Source: Bacteroidales bacterium (GTDB lineage: Bacteria > Bacteroidota > Bacteroidia > Bacteroidales > Muribaculaceae). Taken from it: 54,634 nucleotides of DNA. Below, one piece after another: positions 8,193 through 17,926 of this stretch. The stretch covers positions 26,981-81,614 of the forward strand of contig JAAVFP010000023.1 of assembly GCA_014800735.1 (NCBI GenBank), in the 5' to 3' direction. Position 1 is the first letter of the stretch. Each line of letters begins with the position of its first letter. The translations under genes and the position numbers were made by a program. The notes under the pieces are model-generated. The model was not told where the DNA came from and did not search any database. It saw only the letters and a list, made by a program, of their open reading frames with translations.

Positions 8193-9209
8193 TCAGAGTT
8201 TCAGCAAACTGTCGGCCACGGCGGTCACACGTCCGGTATCCGCACCGCGGTAAATCTGGTGCCCCGTTGAGTCGCATATCACGTAGAACGGCAGCGAGGG
8301 GATTGCAAGCCGGTCAACGCCTATAGCCGAGATATTTCCGGCCACCCAGCCCTGGGTCCATGTGGCCGAGTCAGGACGCGTGGTGCTTCGCCACTCGATT
8401 GTGTCATTGTCCAGCGAGAGGTCCATCACCCGCAGGCGGTCCTTGGGCGTGCGTTTGCTCAGCGAGCGCAGAGTGTTCACATGCGCAGTGCCGCGGGTGT
8501 TGCGCGTGGTGAAGGAGAGCAGGGTATAGGGTTTGTCCGAGGGCTTCATCACCGGAAATTCGCCGCGGCGGAAAAAGTAGGGGATAGGCATCACCTCCGT
8601 GTCGGCGGCCACAGCCACCAGACGTTGGAGCGATTCCATATATCCGTCCGTCAGCGCTGAGGGGCGGGCCTGGAGGTCGATGAGCGACAGCAGCGAGTCG
8701 GCCTCCATTGGGTCGGCACTTGAGTCGTAGGCCGTGAGCAGGAGCAGGGTAGAGGTCACGCTCCCAGGATTGGCTGCAATGTGCTGTGCTACAGCTTCGT
8801 TGGCCTTGCGGCCTCCTTCGCGGAGAGTCTTGGCGTTCTCGCGCAGGAAGCGGCTCCAATCCTCGTTGGTGCGGTTGCCACGGATTTCCACCGCGTAGTG
8901 GTCCGTGCGATCCATTTTAATTTCATAGGTTTCACCGTTCACGGCATAGAGCCGCGCCAGTGGGCGGTAGTCGTAGTCAAGAATCTCCACCATAGCCGGC
9001 GATTTGGCACTTCCGTAGAACTCGAACTCGCCCTCGCGCGCTGCCGTCACAGCCGTGCGGTAGGCTCCGTCGGCATAATAAGCAATGCGAAGGTTGAGCG
9101 TGGGCTTGCCCTCGATGGTGCCGTTCACGCGGAATTGCTCCGTGTCCGCGCATCCCCCGCAGGCAAGCAGCAGAAGGACAAGCAGTGAGATGGTTGCGAA
9201 ATATTTCAT
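8193..9209 (-). CDS. Lipoprotein with DUF4369-like and thioredoxin-like domains
   Basis: This 338-aa protein has a lipoprotein signal (SLLVLLLLACGGCA; either Cys could be lipidated). Residues ~25-110 resemble the DUF4369 domain found at the N-terminus of Bacteroidota thiol-disulfide proteins (GTIEGKPTLNLRIAYYADG). The C-terminal ~130 residues have a thioredoxin-like pattern (PYTLLSFTTRN at the first strand, and IPSLPFYVIC with the cis-Pro and following strand), but the CxxC active site is absent: TTRNTRG occupies its place. It is therefore probably not an oxidoreductase and may be a binding or structural protein of the cell envelope. Its ATG overlaps the pldA stop by one base, showing tight co-translation. 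Confidence 0.75.
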   Translation of the reverse strand: MKYFATISLLVLLLLACGGCADTEQFRVNGTIEGKPTLNLRIAYYADGAYRTAVTAAREGEFEFYGSAKSPAMVEILDYDYRPLARLYAVNGETYEIKMDRTDHYAVEIRGNRTNEDWSRFLRENAKTLREGGRKANEAVAQHIAANPGSVTSTLLLLTAYDSSADPMEADSLLSLIDLQARPSALTDGYMESLQRLVAVAADTEVMPIPYFFRRGEFPVMKPSDKPYTLLSFTTRNTRGTAHVNTLRSLSKRTPKDRLRVMDLSLDNDTIEWRSTTRPDSATWTQGWVAGNISAIGVDRLAIPSLPFYVICDSTGHQIYRGADTGRVTAVADSLLKL

Positions 9210-10063
9210 CAGAAGTCGCTGAACAGTTTGGGTTTAATCAGCAGGCCTATGCGCACCTGCGAGTGAAACTTGTTGTACTCCAGCAGCCCTTCGCCGTAGC
9301 CGTTGTAGAATTGCAGGAACAGGAACTGATTGTCGCGCTTGAAAATGCGGTAGGAGATGTCGATGATAGTATTCCAGTTCATGTTCCAGCCCTTGCGCTT
9401 CACGAATGTGGCACCGGCACAGAAGCGGCGGTTGTCCGACAGCGCCTGGAAGCCCCACTGCCAGAATCCGCAGTAGTTCAGAATGTCCTTGTTGTTCTCA
9501 CCGTCGATAATAGGAATCCATATCTTGCCGTGCACCATCAGGTTTTTGGTCACGAACACGTTGCCGGCCAGCGCTATGCGGTTCCATGAGCGCGACTGGA
9601 TGCTGTCGCGGCCATTGCTCTCGTGCTCGACGATAAATGTCATTTTGCCCACGTAGCGGTCCTTGACAAAGAAAGGTTTCGTAAGGCCTATGCCCGGATT
9701 GAAATTCAGGTCGGTCATCGGCAGTGATTTCTCCAGGATGTTCCAGAAACACTTCTGGCTGTAGAACAGATAGAGATACGTGCCCCAGGGAAGGGTGGTG
9801 CGCGTGAGGCGCTGCGCTATCGAAATCTGGAATTTCACGTTCGTGTTCGCCTTGGTCGGTTTCGGGCCCACGGACGGTCCGAATATAAAATAATTGTCCT
9901 TATACAGGCCGAAATAAGGCTGATTGGAGAAGTCGCGCTTTACGCTGTCCTCGGCCAGACCGGCTTCGGCTCCGCCGGTAACAATGATTTGCGACATTGC
10001 CGACGGCACTCCCAGCGTGGCCAGCAAAAGCAGGAATGTGATGAGGCGGGCGGATATTTTCAT
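9209..10063 (-). CDS. pldA: Outer-membrane phospholipase A
   Basis: This 284-aa beta-barrel enzyme hydrolyses acyl chains of phospholipids that reach the outer leaflet of the outer membrane. After a signal peptide (ITFLLLLATLGVPSAMS) the diagnostic block VEHESNGRDS...SRSWNR carries the catalytic His, Ser and Asn (compare HQSNG...SRSWNR in E. coli PldA). The C-terminal QFYNGYGEGLLEYN matches the conserved YSGYGESLIDYN strand. The ATG at 10063 is chosen because a -7 promoter element lies at 10084-10091, which puts the upstream GTG (10096) before the transcription start. It heads an operon with the lipoprotein and comM. Confidence 0.9.
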   Translation of the reverse strand: MKISARLITFLLLLATLGVPSAMSQIIVTGGAEAGLAEDSVKRDFSNQPYFGLYKDNYFIFGPSVGPKPTKANTNVKFQISIAQRLTRTTLPWGTYLYLFYSQKCFWNILEKSLPMTDLNFNPGIGLTKPFFVKDRYVGKMTFIVEHESNGRDSIQSRSWNRIALAGNVFVTKNLMVHGKIWIPIIDGENNKDILNYCGFWQWGFQALSDNRRFCAGATFVKRKGWNMNWNTIIDISYRIFKRDNQFLFLQFYNGYGEGLLEYNKFHSQVRIGLLIKPKLFSDF

Positions 10064-10083
10064 GCGGATTCGGTTTATTACTG

Positions 10084-10091
10084 CAAAAGTA
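10084..10091 (-). promoter_or_regulatory. -7 promoter element for the pldA operon
   Basis: Minus-strand TACTTTTG, 20 bp before the pldA ATG. A -33 element is not obvious. Confidence 0.6.
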
Positions 10092-10153
10092 CGCACAATT
10101 GCGCGAATAGCCGAATAATCAGCGCTGAAAAATGAATTTTGACCAAATTATCA

Positions 10154-10186
10154 GCAAAAAAAGCCGCCGCACGTTCGTGCGGCGGC
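10154..10186 (-). terminator. Rho-independent terminator of the POT transporter gene
   Basis: GCCGCCGCAC (10163-10172) pairs with GTGCGGCGGC (10177-10186) around a GTTC loop. The A-run at 10156-10162 becomes the T-tract on the minus strand. Confidence 0.93.
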
Positions 10187-10208
10187 CAACGTCGTGGTAT
10201 ATGCAACG

Positions 10209-12008
10209 TCAGATAACGTCGTCTTCGATTGTTTCAAGAGGATCAGCCACTTCAGGTGCGGGCTGATCGTCGGTAGCGGCTTCAAGCTTCTTCATGATAG
10301 AGAAGATGAAGGCACCCGACAGGAAGCACAGGCAGATCAGGATACCCCAGATTGCAGCCACCGGGATTTTGCCCCACAGGAGCATAGGGATGGACACCAG
10401 ATAGTTGCCGATAGCGGTAGCGGCGAACCAACCGCCCATCATCGATCCCTTGAGTTTGGGAGGTGCCACCTTGCTCACGAATGATATGCCCATGGGCGAG
10501 AGTAAAAGCTCAGCAAAGGTGAGCAGCAGATAGGTTGTGATAAGCCAGTTGGGCGATACATCGCCGTTGGTACCCACCAGATTGAGCGAGCCGAACACCA
10601 TCACGATATAGGCGATACCGGCAACAAGCATACCGTAGCCGATTTTGCGGGGTGCCGAGGGCTCCTTCTTCATGCGTGCCAGCCAGCTGAAGAGCGCAAT
10701 GGAGAAGGGTGTCAGCACAACTACATAGAAGGGGTTGAACTGCTGATAGGCTGCTGGGTCGATACCGGTGAGCACTGCGGGTGTGTCAAAGATGTAAATA
10801 TAACCTACGGCAGCAACACACAGTGCAAGAATTATACCGCTCACAAGGCGACTCTTGGCCGTGGCGCTCTGGATGAGCGAGAAGAACGCATACACACCGA
10901 TAAAGATTGCGGTCAGTGCACCCAGATTGAAGCCGATGCGAGTCCAGCTGCCTGTTTCGGACGCCGTACACGATTTTGCGAATTCCGTCAGCGTCTGGCC
11001 GTTCTGGTGGAACACCATCCAGAAGAAAATTACCACTGTGAACACCAGCAGAAGAGCCACTACGCGCTGCTTGGTCTGCTCAGGAGTGAGGCTGACTTCG
11101 GGAGTCGTGTTGGCCGACTTGGCTGTCGATTTCTTGTCGGTGATGATATGGGCGTAAGTCTTACGTCCGAAAGTATAGATCAGGAAGCTAACGATGAGCG
11201 AAACGCATGCCAGCGAGAAAGCATAGGAGCAACCGGTGGAGAACGCCGTGATATAATCCGTTGCGAACTGCGAGAGGGAAGTGAACGTCACATCGCACTG
11301 AGCGGCGAAATCCGAGATATACTGCGACAGGAACGTACCCAGATCGCCTCCAGCTGCCATACCCTTCTGGGTGGCGAACTCAGTCATCGATTTCAGTGTT
11401 TCCGGGTCGGTAGGCATCTTGGTGAACGAGTCCGTGTCCAGGCACCAGTTGCTCACGGTGGCCATCATGGGGTCGTTGGTCAGGAAGCCCGCGCGGCGGA
11501 GTCCGTAATTTTTCAATGCGATTGCAGCACCGGGAGCATACATCGAGCCCAAATTGATTGCCATATAGAACAGCGAGAAAGCGGTGTCGCGGCGGTCGCT
11601 GTACTGCGGATTGTTGTACAAATCACCAACCATCACCTGCAGGTTGCCTTTGAACAGACCCGTGCCGACCGAAATCAGGAGCAGCGCCGCAAAAAGCACC
11701 ATCACCGACATATTGTTGCGTACGGGTGTCGGGGCCGACAGCAGTGCATAACCGATAAACATGACGGCAATACCCGTAACAACGCACTTCGAAAAGCTCC
11801 ACTTGTCAGCCAGCCAGCCGCCAACAAGAGGCATAAAATATACGAGTGCTAAAAAGATTGAGAAAATCTGGCCCGTCCATGCGGAGTCAAAGCCGAATTT
11901 GGCCTGAAGATAGAAAAGGAAGATAGCCAGCATAGTGTAGTAGCCAAAGCGCTCGCCGGTATTCGACAACGCCAAGACGTACAATCCCTTAGGCTGATTC
12001 TTAAACAT
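10209..12008 (-). CDS. POT/PTR2-family proton-coupled oligopeptide transporter
   Basis: A 599-aa major-facilitator protein of the inner membrane that couples proton flow to uptake of di- and tripeptides. The N-terminal NTGERFGYYTMLAIFLFYLQ contains the ExxERFxYY-type motif of the family, and GTGLFKGNLQVMVGDLY matches the conserved helix 3-4 signature. About 14 hydrophobic segments are seen. Two loop insertions stand out: residues ~160-250, and a polar loop (KKSTAKSANTTPEVSLTPEQT) joining the two halves. The last 25 residues are acidic. It is monocistronic: a terminator follows and no clear TAnnTTTG promoter was found upstream. Fits an asaccharolytic or mixed feeder using peptides, consistent with the nearby tryptophanase. 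Confidence 0.92.
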   Translation of the reverse strand: MFKNQPKGLYVLALSNTGERFGYYTMLAIFLFYLQAKFGFDSAWTGQIFSIFLALVYFMPLVGGWLADKWSFSKCVVTGIAVMFIGYALLSAPTPVRNNMSVMVLFAALLLISVGTGLFKGNLQVMVGDLYNNPQYSDRRDTAFSLFYMAINLGSMYAPGAAIALKNYGLRRAGFLTNDPMMATVSNWCLDTDSFTKMPTDPETLKSMTEFATQKGMAAGGDLGTFLSQYISDFAAQCDVTFTSLSQFATDYITAFSTGCSYAFSLACVSLIVSFLIYTFGRKTYAHIITDKKSTAKSANTTPEVSLTPEQTKQRVVALLLVFTVVIFFWMVFHQNGQTLTEFAKSCTASETGSWTRIGFNLGALTAIFIGVYAFFSLIQSATAKSRLVSGIILALCVAAVGYIYIFDTPAVLTGIDPAAYQQFNPFYVVVLTPFSIALFSWLARMKKEPSAPRKIGYGMLVAGIAYIVMVFGSLNLVGTNGDVSPNWLITTYLLLTFAELLLSPMGISFVSKVAPPKLKGSMMGGWFAATAIGNYLVSIPMLLWGKIPVAAIWGILICLCFLSGAFIFSIMKKLEAATDDQPAPEVADPLETIEDDVI

Positions 12009-12150
12009 AGGACAATGATTGGTTTATAGGATAATTATTATTAGCGATTGCTGAGCCGCACACAACGGCACCGCTAATTTAGTAAAAATCTCCGACATAC
12101 CGCGTCAACCCTGCTGTAAAACATATTTTTGAAAACAGGGGTTTGTTATT

Positions 12151-12179
12151 ATTGGTCTAATCCGACTAATTAGTCTAAT
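12151..12179. repeat. GTCTAAT-type intergenic palindromic repeat, copy 1
   Basis: Contains the perfect 12-bp palindrome GACTAATTAGTC (12164-12175) flanked by GGTCTAAT and TCTAAT. A related patch, TCTAATTAGTCCAAT, lies at 25259-25273. Confidence 0.45.
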
Positions 12180-12214
12180 AAAAAATCCGCACCCCGGAGT
12201 GCGGGATGCGGATT
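12180..12214 (-). terminator. Terminator of the left susD gene
   Basis: AATCCGCA (12184-12191) pairs with TGCGGATT (12207-12214); an alternative inner pairing is CCGCAC with GTGCGG. The A-run 12180-12185 gives the T-tract on the minus strand. Confidence 0.85.
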
Positions 12215-12237
12215 GTAAAGTAGAGTAGAGCAGGGGA

Positions 12238-14049
12238 TTACCAGCCCGGGTTCTGGGGCAGGGTCAGACCCTTGTCAGCATACAGGGTGATGATGGTGGT
12301 ACCCAGAGGCTGCAGATATTCGCGGTCGCTGAATACGCGAGATTCGGTAACACCGCCCGATACTGCACCGTTGATGTAGCCGTTGGTTACACCCAGGTCC
12401 TTGAGCTGAGCTTCGGTAGCACCGCTCACGTTAGCACCGAGGATGATGTTGATGTTCTCGGGCTTGGTGGTGTCAAGAAGGTCGAGTTTGTGCCAGCGAA
12501 CGAGGTCCCAGTAGCGGTGGTTGCAGTCGAACATAAGCTCGCTGCGACGCAGACGGCGGATTTCCCACAGCAGGCTCGATACGCCCATATTGTTGGCGGG
12601 GTCGTTCATGCCCTCGAGGTAAGCCTTGTTGAGGTTCGAGGTTTCGATTTTAGCACGTTCCCACAGAGGCTTCATGCACATGGTGATGTCGGCATCGGTG
12701 AGTTCGCCAAGCTCGGCGCGGGCCTCCAGGTAGTCGCAGTAGGTGTACGACAGCCAGTAGATAGGAGCGCACTCCTGGTTCGAGCCGTTGGTGTAGGTCT
12801 GCTGGTAGGGTGCGTTGGCCTGAACATACTTCTTGATGGTGTAGCCGGTGGTGGACTGCAGCGCGTTGGAGTTAGGACGGCTGAAGGTCACCTGAGTACC
12901 GAAAGCAAGCTTCGGGTCGATGGTTTCGCCAAGGCGAGCATCGCGAACGGCCAGCAGGTTGCTGATGTCGAAGGTATAGGTGCGGGTGACATTACCGTCC
13001 TTATCGGGCTCGCTTTCAACGTAGCTGATTTCGGGAGCGTCGGTAGTGTCGTAGCTGGTCAGCGCTTTGGGCTTGCCGTCCTTGAACAGGTAGCTGTCGA
13101 ATGCGTCCTTGGTCATACCCAGGATGCGGGTTTCGGTGCTGAGGTAAGAAGCGGTGGAGTGACCCAGAGTACCGGTCTTGTAGCCGCGGGCAAAGATGAT
13201 TTCGGGGTTGTTCTTGATGCCGGGAATGCCGAGGGCGGCGTCAGCGTCCATGAACGAAGTGTAGATGTCAAGATAGTTGCTGCATACGCTGTAGCCCTGA
13301 GCCATGATGGCGTTGCAGGCCTTCACAACTTCACCGTAGTACTTCTTGGCGCGGGTTTCGTCTTTCTGGTGGTAGCGGGCAAAGGCTGCTTCGTAGAGGC
13401 AGATTTCGCTCTTCATGGCGTTGGCCATGTCCACGTTGAATTCGAAGATACCGTTCTGAGTCATCATGTTGGCGATGGCGAAGTCAAGGTCTTCGAGCAC
13501 GAAATCCATCACGGTGTTGCGGTTGGTGCGCTCGCCGTAGAGTTCGGGCGAATCGGGATCGAGAACTTCAGTCACCAGAGGCACATCGCCCAGGTTGCGA
13601 ACCAGGTCGTAGTACTGCATGGCGCGAATCAGACGGGCCTGTGCAATCATGTTGTTGTTTTCAACAGCATTTGCCAGGTTGGAGTTGTTGATGATGTAGT
13701 TGCAACGACGAACCTGAACGTAGCTTGCATCCCAAACGCTATTGGAGGTAGGCACCTGACGGTAGGCCCAGAGAGCAAGGCTCACGTTGGCACCGGAGGC
13801 AATAGCGGAGCACTGGTCGTCGCTCAGCGATTTGTACCAGTAGTTGTTCACCCACGAACCACCCGAGCCGTAGCCGGTGAAGTTAGTATAGAGTTGGTTG
13901 ATCTGTGCCTGGACGTTCACTTTGCTGGTCCAGTAATCAGGGTTGTTGGTCTGGCTGTCGGTGGGGTAGCGGTTGTCATCGAGGAAGTCGTTACAGCCGG
14001 TGAGAGCTGCACCCAGAGCGACAAGACCAAGAATTATTGATTTTTTCAT
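12238..14049 (-). CDS. SusD/RagB-family nutrient-binding lipoprotein (left pair)
   Basis: This 603-aa outer-membrane surface lipoprotein is the lid-like substrate-binding partner of the adjacent SusC-type channel. The signal peptide ends in the lipobox LTGC (ALGAALTGCNDFLDD). The N-terminal TPR-like helices contain the typical AQARLIRAMQYYDLVRNLGDVPLV block, and the C-terminus has the family pattern SSLLWEIRRLRRSELMFD...YWDLVRW and ends LPQNPGW. It begins 18 bp after the SusC stop on the minus strand and is clearly homologous to the right-hand SusD (21827-23578), but the loops between conserved blocks differ, implying different ligands. No glycoside hydrolase or regulator gene accompanies it. 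Confidence 0.95.
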   Translation of the reverse strand: MKKSIILGLVALGAALTGCNDFLDDNRYPTDSQTNNPDYWTSKVNVQAQINQLYTNFTGYGSGGSWVNNYWYKSLSDDQCSAIASGANVSLALWAYRQVPTSNSVWDASYVQVRRCNYIINNSNLANAVENNNMIAQARLIRAMQYYDLVRNLGDVPLVTEVLDPDSPELYGERTNRNTVMDFVLEDLDFAIANMMTQNGIFEFNVDMANAMKSEICLYEAAFARYHQKDETRAKKYYGEVVKACNAIMAQGYSVCSNYLDIYTSFMDADAALGIPGIKNNPEIIFARGYKTGTLGHSTASYLSTETRILGMTKDAFDSYLFKDGKPKALTSYDTTDAPEISYVESEPDKDGNVTRTYTFDISNLLAVRDARLGETIDPKLAFGTQVTFSRPNSNALQSTTGYTIKKYVQANAPYQQTYTNGSNQECAPIYWLSYTYCDYLEARAELGELTDADITMCMKPLWERAKIETSNLNKAYLEGMNDPANNMGVSSLLWEIRRLRRSELMFDCNHRYWDLVRWHKLDLLDTTKPENINIILGANVSGATEAQLKDLGVTNGYINGAVSGGVTESRVFSDREYLQPLGTTIITLYADKGLTLPQNPGW

Positions 14050-14067
14050 TGTTGTTTCAGTTGGAGA

Positions 14068-17000
14068 TTAGAAAGATACCTGGAGACCGAAGGAGTAGCT
14101 CTTCATGGTGGGGTGGTTACGACCGAAACCATAGAGACCTTCGCTTACACCGCCATGAACTTCGGGGTCAAGTTTGAACTTGCCGGCGCCGTTGTACACG
14201 AAGAAGGGATTCTCAGCCGAGAAATAGATGCGAGCCTTCTGGATATAAGCCTTCTTGGTGATGTCGTAGGGAAGGGTATAACCGAAGGTGATGTTCTTCA
14301 TGCGCAGGTAAGCCATGTTCACGATGTAGCGGTCGTTGTTCACGTAGTTGTTCCAACCCTGGTTACAGGTGTTGCGCATGTTGCTCATGTAGCCCATGTC
14401 GCCGGTGGTCAGACGGGGATAGAGGTTATCCTGATCGATGATGTAGTCGATGATCTTGCCGTCGCCGTCAACAACCACCTTGTTGTAGCTGGTCTGGTGT
14501 TCGAACAGACCGGAGTTGGACTGTGCGAAAGGCTGAACCGAGTTCGATACTACCCACATTGCACGCTTGCCTACGCCCTGGAAGAAGAGGTCGAGGTCGA
14601 AGCCTTTCCACGATGCACCCAGACGGAAGGAGTATTCGTAGCGGGGCAGTGCGTTACCGATAACCTTGAGGTCGCCGTGGTTGTGGAGTGTACCCACGGG
14701 GATTGCATTGCCTTCGGCATCAACCATGTTCGGGTCACCGTTGCTGATGGTGCCGTCGCCGTCGAGGTCCTTGTACTTGATATCGCCGGGGCCGAAGTGG
14801 AACGAACCGGTGCGGAGCTGTTCCTGGTTGGCTACGCCGGGAGCGTACTGCCAGATACCGTTTTCATCCTGGCCGGAGAAGTCGGATTTCTCGAAGAAGC
14901 GATCAACTTCAAAACCCCAGATGTCGCCGTAGGTCTGACCTTCATAGAAGCGGTAGCCGCTTTCACCGAAGTAGTAGGAATAGAGGGTGAGGCTTTCATT
15001 ATTGGCCCACTTGGTCACCTTGCTCTTGGCATCGCCCAGAGTTACGGTTGCCCACATGTTCCAGTCGCCGAAGCTCTTGTTGTAGTTAACCGAGAGTTCC
15101 CAGCCGTTGGTGCGGAGAGTACCGGCGTTTTCAGTAGGAGCGGAAGCACCCAGGGTCGAGGGCACGGGCATACCGGGAGCGAGCATGTCCTTGGTTTCGC
15201 GGTTGAACCAGTCGAAGGTCACGTTGAGCGAGTTGTTCAGGAAGCCCAGGTCGAGGCCGACGTCGGTGGTTACTACGCGTTCCCAGGTCAGCGAGCTGTT
15301 CACAAGGGTAGGCATGGTGGCGCCGTTGAGCTGAGTTGCCGAGCTGTTGAGCCAGCTTACGTTCTTGTTGCCGGGGGTGATGGTGGAGATAAACACGTTG
15401 GTACCAACGTTTTCGTTACCCAGGTGGCCGTAGGATGCACGGAGTTTACCGTTGCTCCACCAGCTGCTCAGGGGTTTGAAGAAGTTTTCTTCGCTGAAGC
15501 GCCAGCCTGCCGAGAACGAGGGGAATACTGCCCACTGCTTGTTGGCGGGGAAGCGGGTCGAACCGTCGTAGCGTACGTTGGCTTCGAATAGGTAGATGCC
15601 GTTGTAGTCGTAGTTCACACGGCCGAAGAAACCGGCGGTTGCGCTGTGGCCCGAACCACCGGTGATGGTGAAGTCGGATGCCTCGGAACCGTAAGTCAGG
15701 TTAAGGTCAATCAGGTCAAGGTCATAGCGGCCCTTGTGCTGGGCATAGAGGTTATCATAGGTATAACGCTCGGCGCTGAAACCGCCCATCACCTTCAGGT
15801 TGTGCTTCTGAGCGAAGGTCTTGGCGTAGGTGGCGAATACGTTGGTGGTCCAGCGGTCCATGTCGTTCTTGCGGGCACGCACCAGAGTGCCGTCCTGGCC
15901 GGTGGTAGGCCAAGTGTAAACTGCCCAGGGCTTGCTACCCCAATCCCAGGTTTCCTGCACCTTCCACGATGCCTTGGTGTCGGCGCTGCGGAAGTCGTAG
16001 GTAAAGTCGGCCTGCAGGGTAAGACCCTTGATGATTTCAGCATTCATCCAGGCCTGGATACGGGTCTGGCGGGTGCGGGTCTTGTCGATAGGAGCAAGGA
16101 TACGTTCGCTCAGGGTGTTGCGGAAGTAGCGGTCCTCGCCGGTTTCCGGGTCGGCGATAGTACCCCAGGTCGATACGAACGGAGCCCAGCGCATTGCATA
16201 CTGCAGGGTGTTGTTCGGGGTGTTGGGTTCCTCGTAGTCACGCTGAGTGAAGCTGATGCGCGTACCGGCCTTCAGCCAGTTGGTGATTTCGGTGCTGATG
16301 TTGGCGTTGGCCATGTACTGCGACAGCTTTTCGGGCACGTAGCGCATCATGTTCTCGCGGCCGTCGTAGCCGAAGCTCAGGCGGTAGTTGGTCTTGCCGC
16401 TGGTGCCTTCAAGGCTCACGTTGTGCTTCTGCTGCGGAGCCCACTGATATACAGTGTTCTTCATATCCCAGTCAGCGTAGCGGATGAACTTGCCGTCAAC
16501 AATACGGTAGTCACCGATATTGTTCTCGTCCTGATAGGGCTGCAGGGCAACGATGCTGCTGTAGCGGTCGCCATGCTGCTCGTACCACTTCTGGAAGTAG
16601 GGAATCATTTCGTCGTAGAACATATCACCTACCACCGACTTGTTCGAAGCACCGTTGCCGCTGTAGTAAGCCTGCATCGAAGCCTCGGCATCCTCGTAGG
16701 AGCGAACGAAGTTGGGGAGAACAGTAGGAGTTGCCCAGGAGAAGTTGGCGCTATAGTTCACGCTCACCTTATCCTTCTTGTCGGCGCTCTTGGTGGTGAT
16801 AAGGATTACACCGAAGGAAGCGCGTGCACCGTAGACGGCAGCCGAAGCGGCGTCCTTCAGGACGGAGATATCGGCGATGTCGTTGGGGTCAATGAAGTTG
16901 AGGTTATCAACGGGCACACCGTCCACAACAATCAGAGGGTCGGAGCTACGGCCGTTGGTCAGTGAACCGACACCGCGGATGCGGATAGCCGAGCTGCTGT

Positions 17001-17511
17001 TGATGTCACCGCTGGTGCTGGTGATGGTAAGACCGGGAACCGAACCCTGGAGGGCTTTGGTCACGTCGGCCACGGGGCGGCTTTCCATGGTGCGGGCAAC
17101 GTCGACGGTTGCTACGGCACCGGTAAGGTTAGCCTTTTTCTGCGAGCCGTAACCGATAGCCACGAGTTCGTTGAGCATTTCGGTGGTGGGCTGCATGTAG
17201 GCGATCATGTCGGGAGCGGCCTTCATGGTCATGGTCTGATAGCCTACGTAGCTGATTTCAAGCTGAGCGCCGGCGGCTACACGGATTTTGAAGTGGCCGA
17301 AGGCGTCGGTGGCAACAGCATTGGTCTTGTTGCCCTTCTGAACTACACTTGCGCCGATAACGGGCTCGTCGTTTTCATCAAGAACGGTACCGTTGATCAC
17401 GGTCTCGGCCTGACCCTGCTGCTGCGGTTCGGGCAGAGCGTACGCTGCGGGTGCACCCACCAGCGGAAGGCCTGCGAGCAGAAGCATTGTCAAGTAATGA
17501 TGCTTTCTCAT
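14068..17511 (-). CDS. SusC/RagA-family TonB-linked outer-membrane transporter (left pair)
   Basis: A 1147-aa TonB-dependent importer. It has a signal peptide (LLLAGLPLVGAPAAYA), then a carboxypeptidase-D regulatory-like domain (~residues 38-110, VINGTVLDENDEPVIGASVV), a TonB-box-like stretch (ELVAIGYGSQKKANLTGAV), the plug with SusC signature YGARASFGVILITTK, and a C-terminal barrel ending SFGLQVSF. Its first ~240 residues are almost the same as those of the right-hand SusC (18396-21803), while the barrels diverge more, as expected for paralogues with different substrates or for gene conversion of the shared periplasmic part. A -7 element at 17751-17758 predicts a leader of about 230 nt that contains operator-like site 1. 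Confidence 0.96.
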   Translation of the reverse strand: MRKHHYLTMLLLAGLPLVGAPAAYALPEPQQQGQAETVINGTVLDENDEPVIGASVVQKGNKTNAVATDAFGHFKIRVAAGAQLEISYVGYQTMTMKAAPDMIAYMQPTTEMLNELVAIGYGSQKKANLTGAVATVDVARTMESRPVADVTKALQGSVPGLTITSTSGDINSSSAIRIRGVGSLTNGRSSDPLIVVDGVPVDNLNFIDPNDIADISVLKDAASAAVYGARASFGVILITTKSADKKDKVSVNYSANFSWATPTVLPNFVRSYEDAEASMQAYYSGNGASNKSVVGDMFYDEMIPYFQKWYEQHGDRYSSIVALQPYQDENNIGDYRIVDGKFIRYADWDMKNTVYQWAPQQKHNVSLEGTSGKTNYRLSFGYDGRENMMRYVPEKLSQYMANANISTEITNWLKAGTRISFTQRDYEEPNTPNNTLQYAMRWAPFVSTWGTIADPETGEDRYFRNTLSERILAPIDKTRTRQTRIQAWMNAEIIKGLTLQADFTYDFRSADTKASWKVQETWDWGSKPWAVYTWPTTGQDGTLVRARKNDMDRWTTNVFATYAKTFAQKHNLKVMGGFSAERYTYDNLYAQHKGRYDLDLIDLNLTYGSEASDFTITGGSGHSATAGFFGRVNYDYNGIYLFEANVRYDGSTRFPANKQWAVFPSFSAGWRFSEENFFKPLSSWWSNGKLRASYGHLGNENVGTNVFISTITPGNKNVSWLNSSATQLNGATMPTLVNSSLTWERVVTTDVGLDLGFLNNSLNVTFDWFNRETKDMLAPGMPVPSTLGASAPTENAGTLRTNGWELSVNYNKSFGDWNMWATVTLGDAKSKVTKWANNESLTLYSYYFGESGYRFYEGQTYGDIWGFEVDRFFEKSDFSGQDENGIWQYAPGVANQEQLRTGSFHFGPGDIKYKDLDGDGTISNGDPNMVDAEGNAIPVGTLHNHGDLKVIGNALPRYEYSFRLGASWKGFDLDLFFQGVGKRAMWVVSNSVQPFAQSNSGLFEHQTSYNKVVVDGDGKIIDYIIDQDNLYPRLTTGDMGYMSNMRNTCNQGWNNYVNNDRYIVNMAYLRMKNITFGYTLPYDITKKAYIQKARIYFSAENPFFVYNGAGKFKLDPEVHGGVSEGLYGFGRNHPTMKSYSFGLQVSF

Positions 17512-17726
17512 AAAATAGTTTGGTTGATTGGTTTTTTAGGTTCCCCATCGGCTCCACGCTGATGGGGGAGCGTCAAGGATAGGATAGATTCTTGTTGTTC
17601 TTGTTTAGCTTAATCGGTTGTTACCGTTTTTTTTGATTGGATTTCTTTTTCGTGGTATTTTTGAGATTTTAAGTTGATTTATAGAAAGTTAGTTAATAGT
17701 TTGCTCTGGTTAGGGCGTAGTTCGCA

Positions 17727-17739
17727 CTCTTACTAAGAG
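17727..17739. promoter_or_regulatory. Operator-like palindrome CTCTTAnTAAGAG, site 1
   Basis: CTCTTACTAAGAG lies just downstream of the predicted start of the leftward SusC transcript. It is one of three copies in this divergent spacer; sites 1 and 3 also share the preceding GCA. Confidence 0.6.
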
Positions 17740-17750
17740 AGAAACTGCTG

Positions 17751-17758
17751 CAAATTTA
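17751..17758 (-). promoter_or_regulatory. -7 promoter element for the left susC-susD pair
   Basis: Minus-strand TAAATTTG. The same octamer serves the right-hand pair. Confidence 0.6.
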
Positions 17759-17886
17759 TGAAAAATATTTTGAAAGTCATTAATAATTCTTTTCATTTTT
17801 TTAAGTAATTACTCATAAATCCGGTCTTGTTTAGCAAAGAGTCTGGAACTTGTGCTGAAAATCAGCACTTTACACCGATGCAGTGA

Positions 17887-17899
17887 CTCTTAGTAAGAG
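17887..17899. promoter_or_regulatory. Operator-like palindrome CTCTTAnTAAGAG, site 2 (inverted)
   Basis: CTCTTAGTAAGAG is the reverse complement of sites 1 and 3. Read on the minus strand it shares the 17 bases CTCTTACTAAGAGTCAC with site 3. Confidence 0.6.
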
Positions 17900-17926
17900 A
17901 TACTATATATTAATGTGTATGTACAC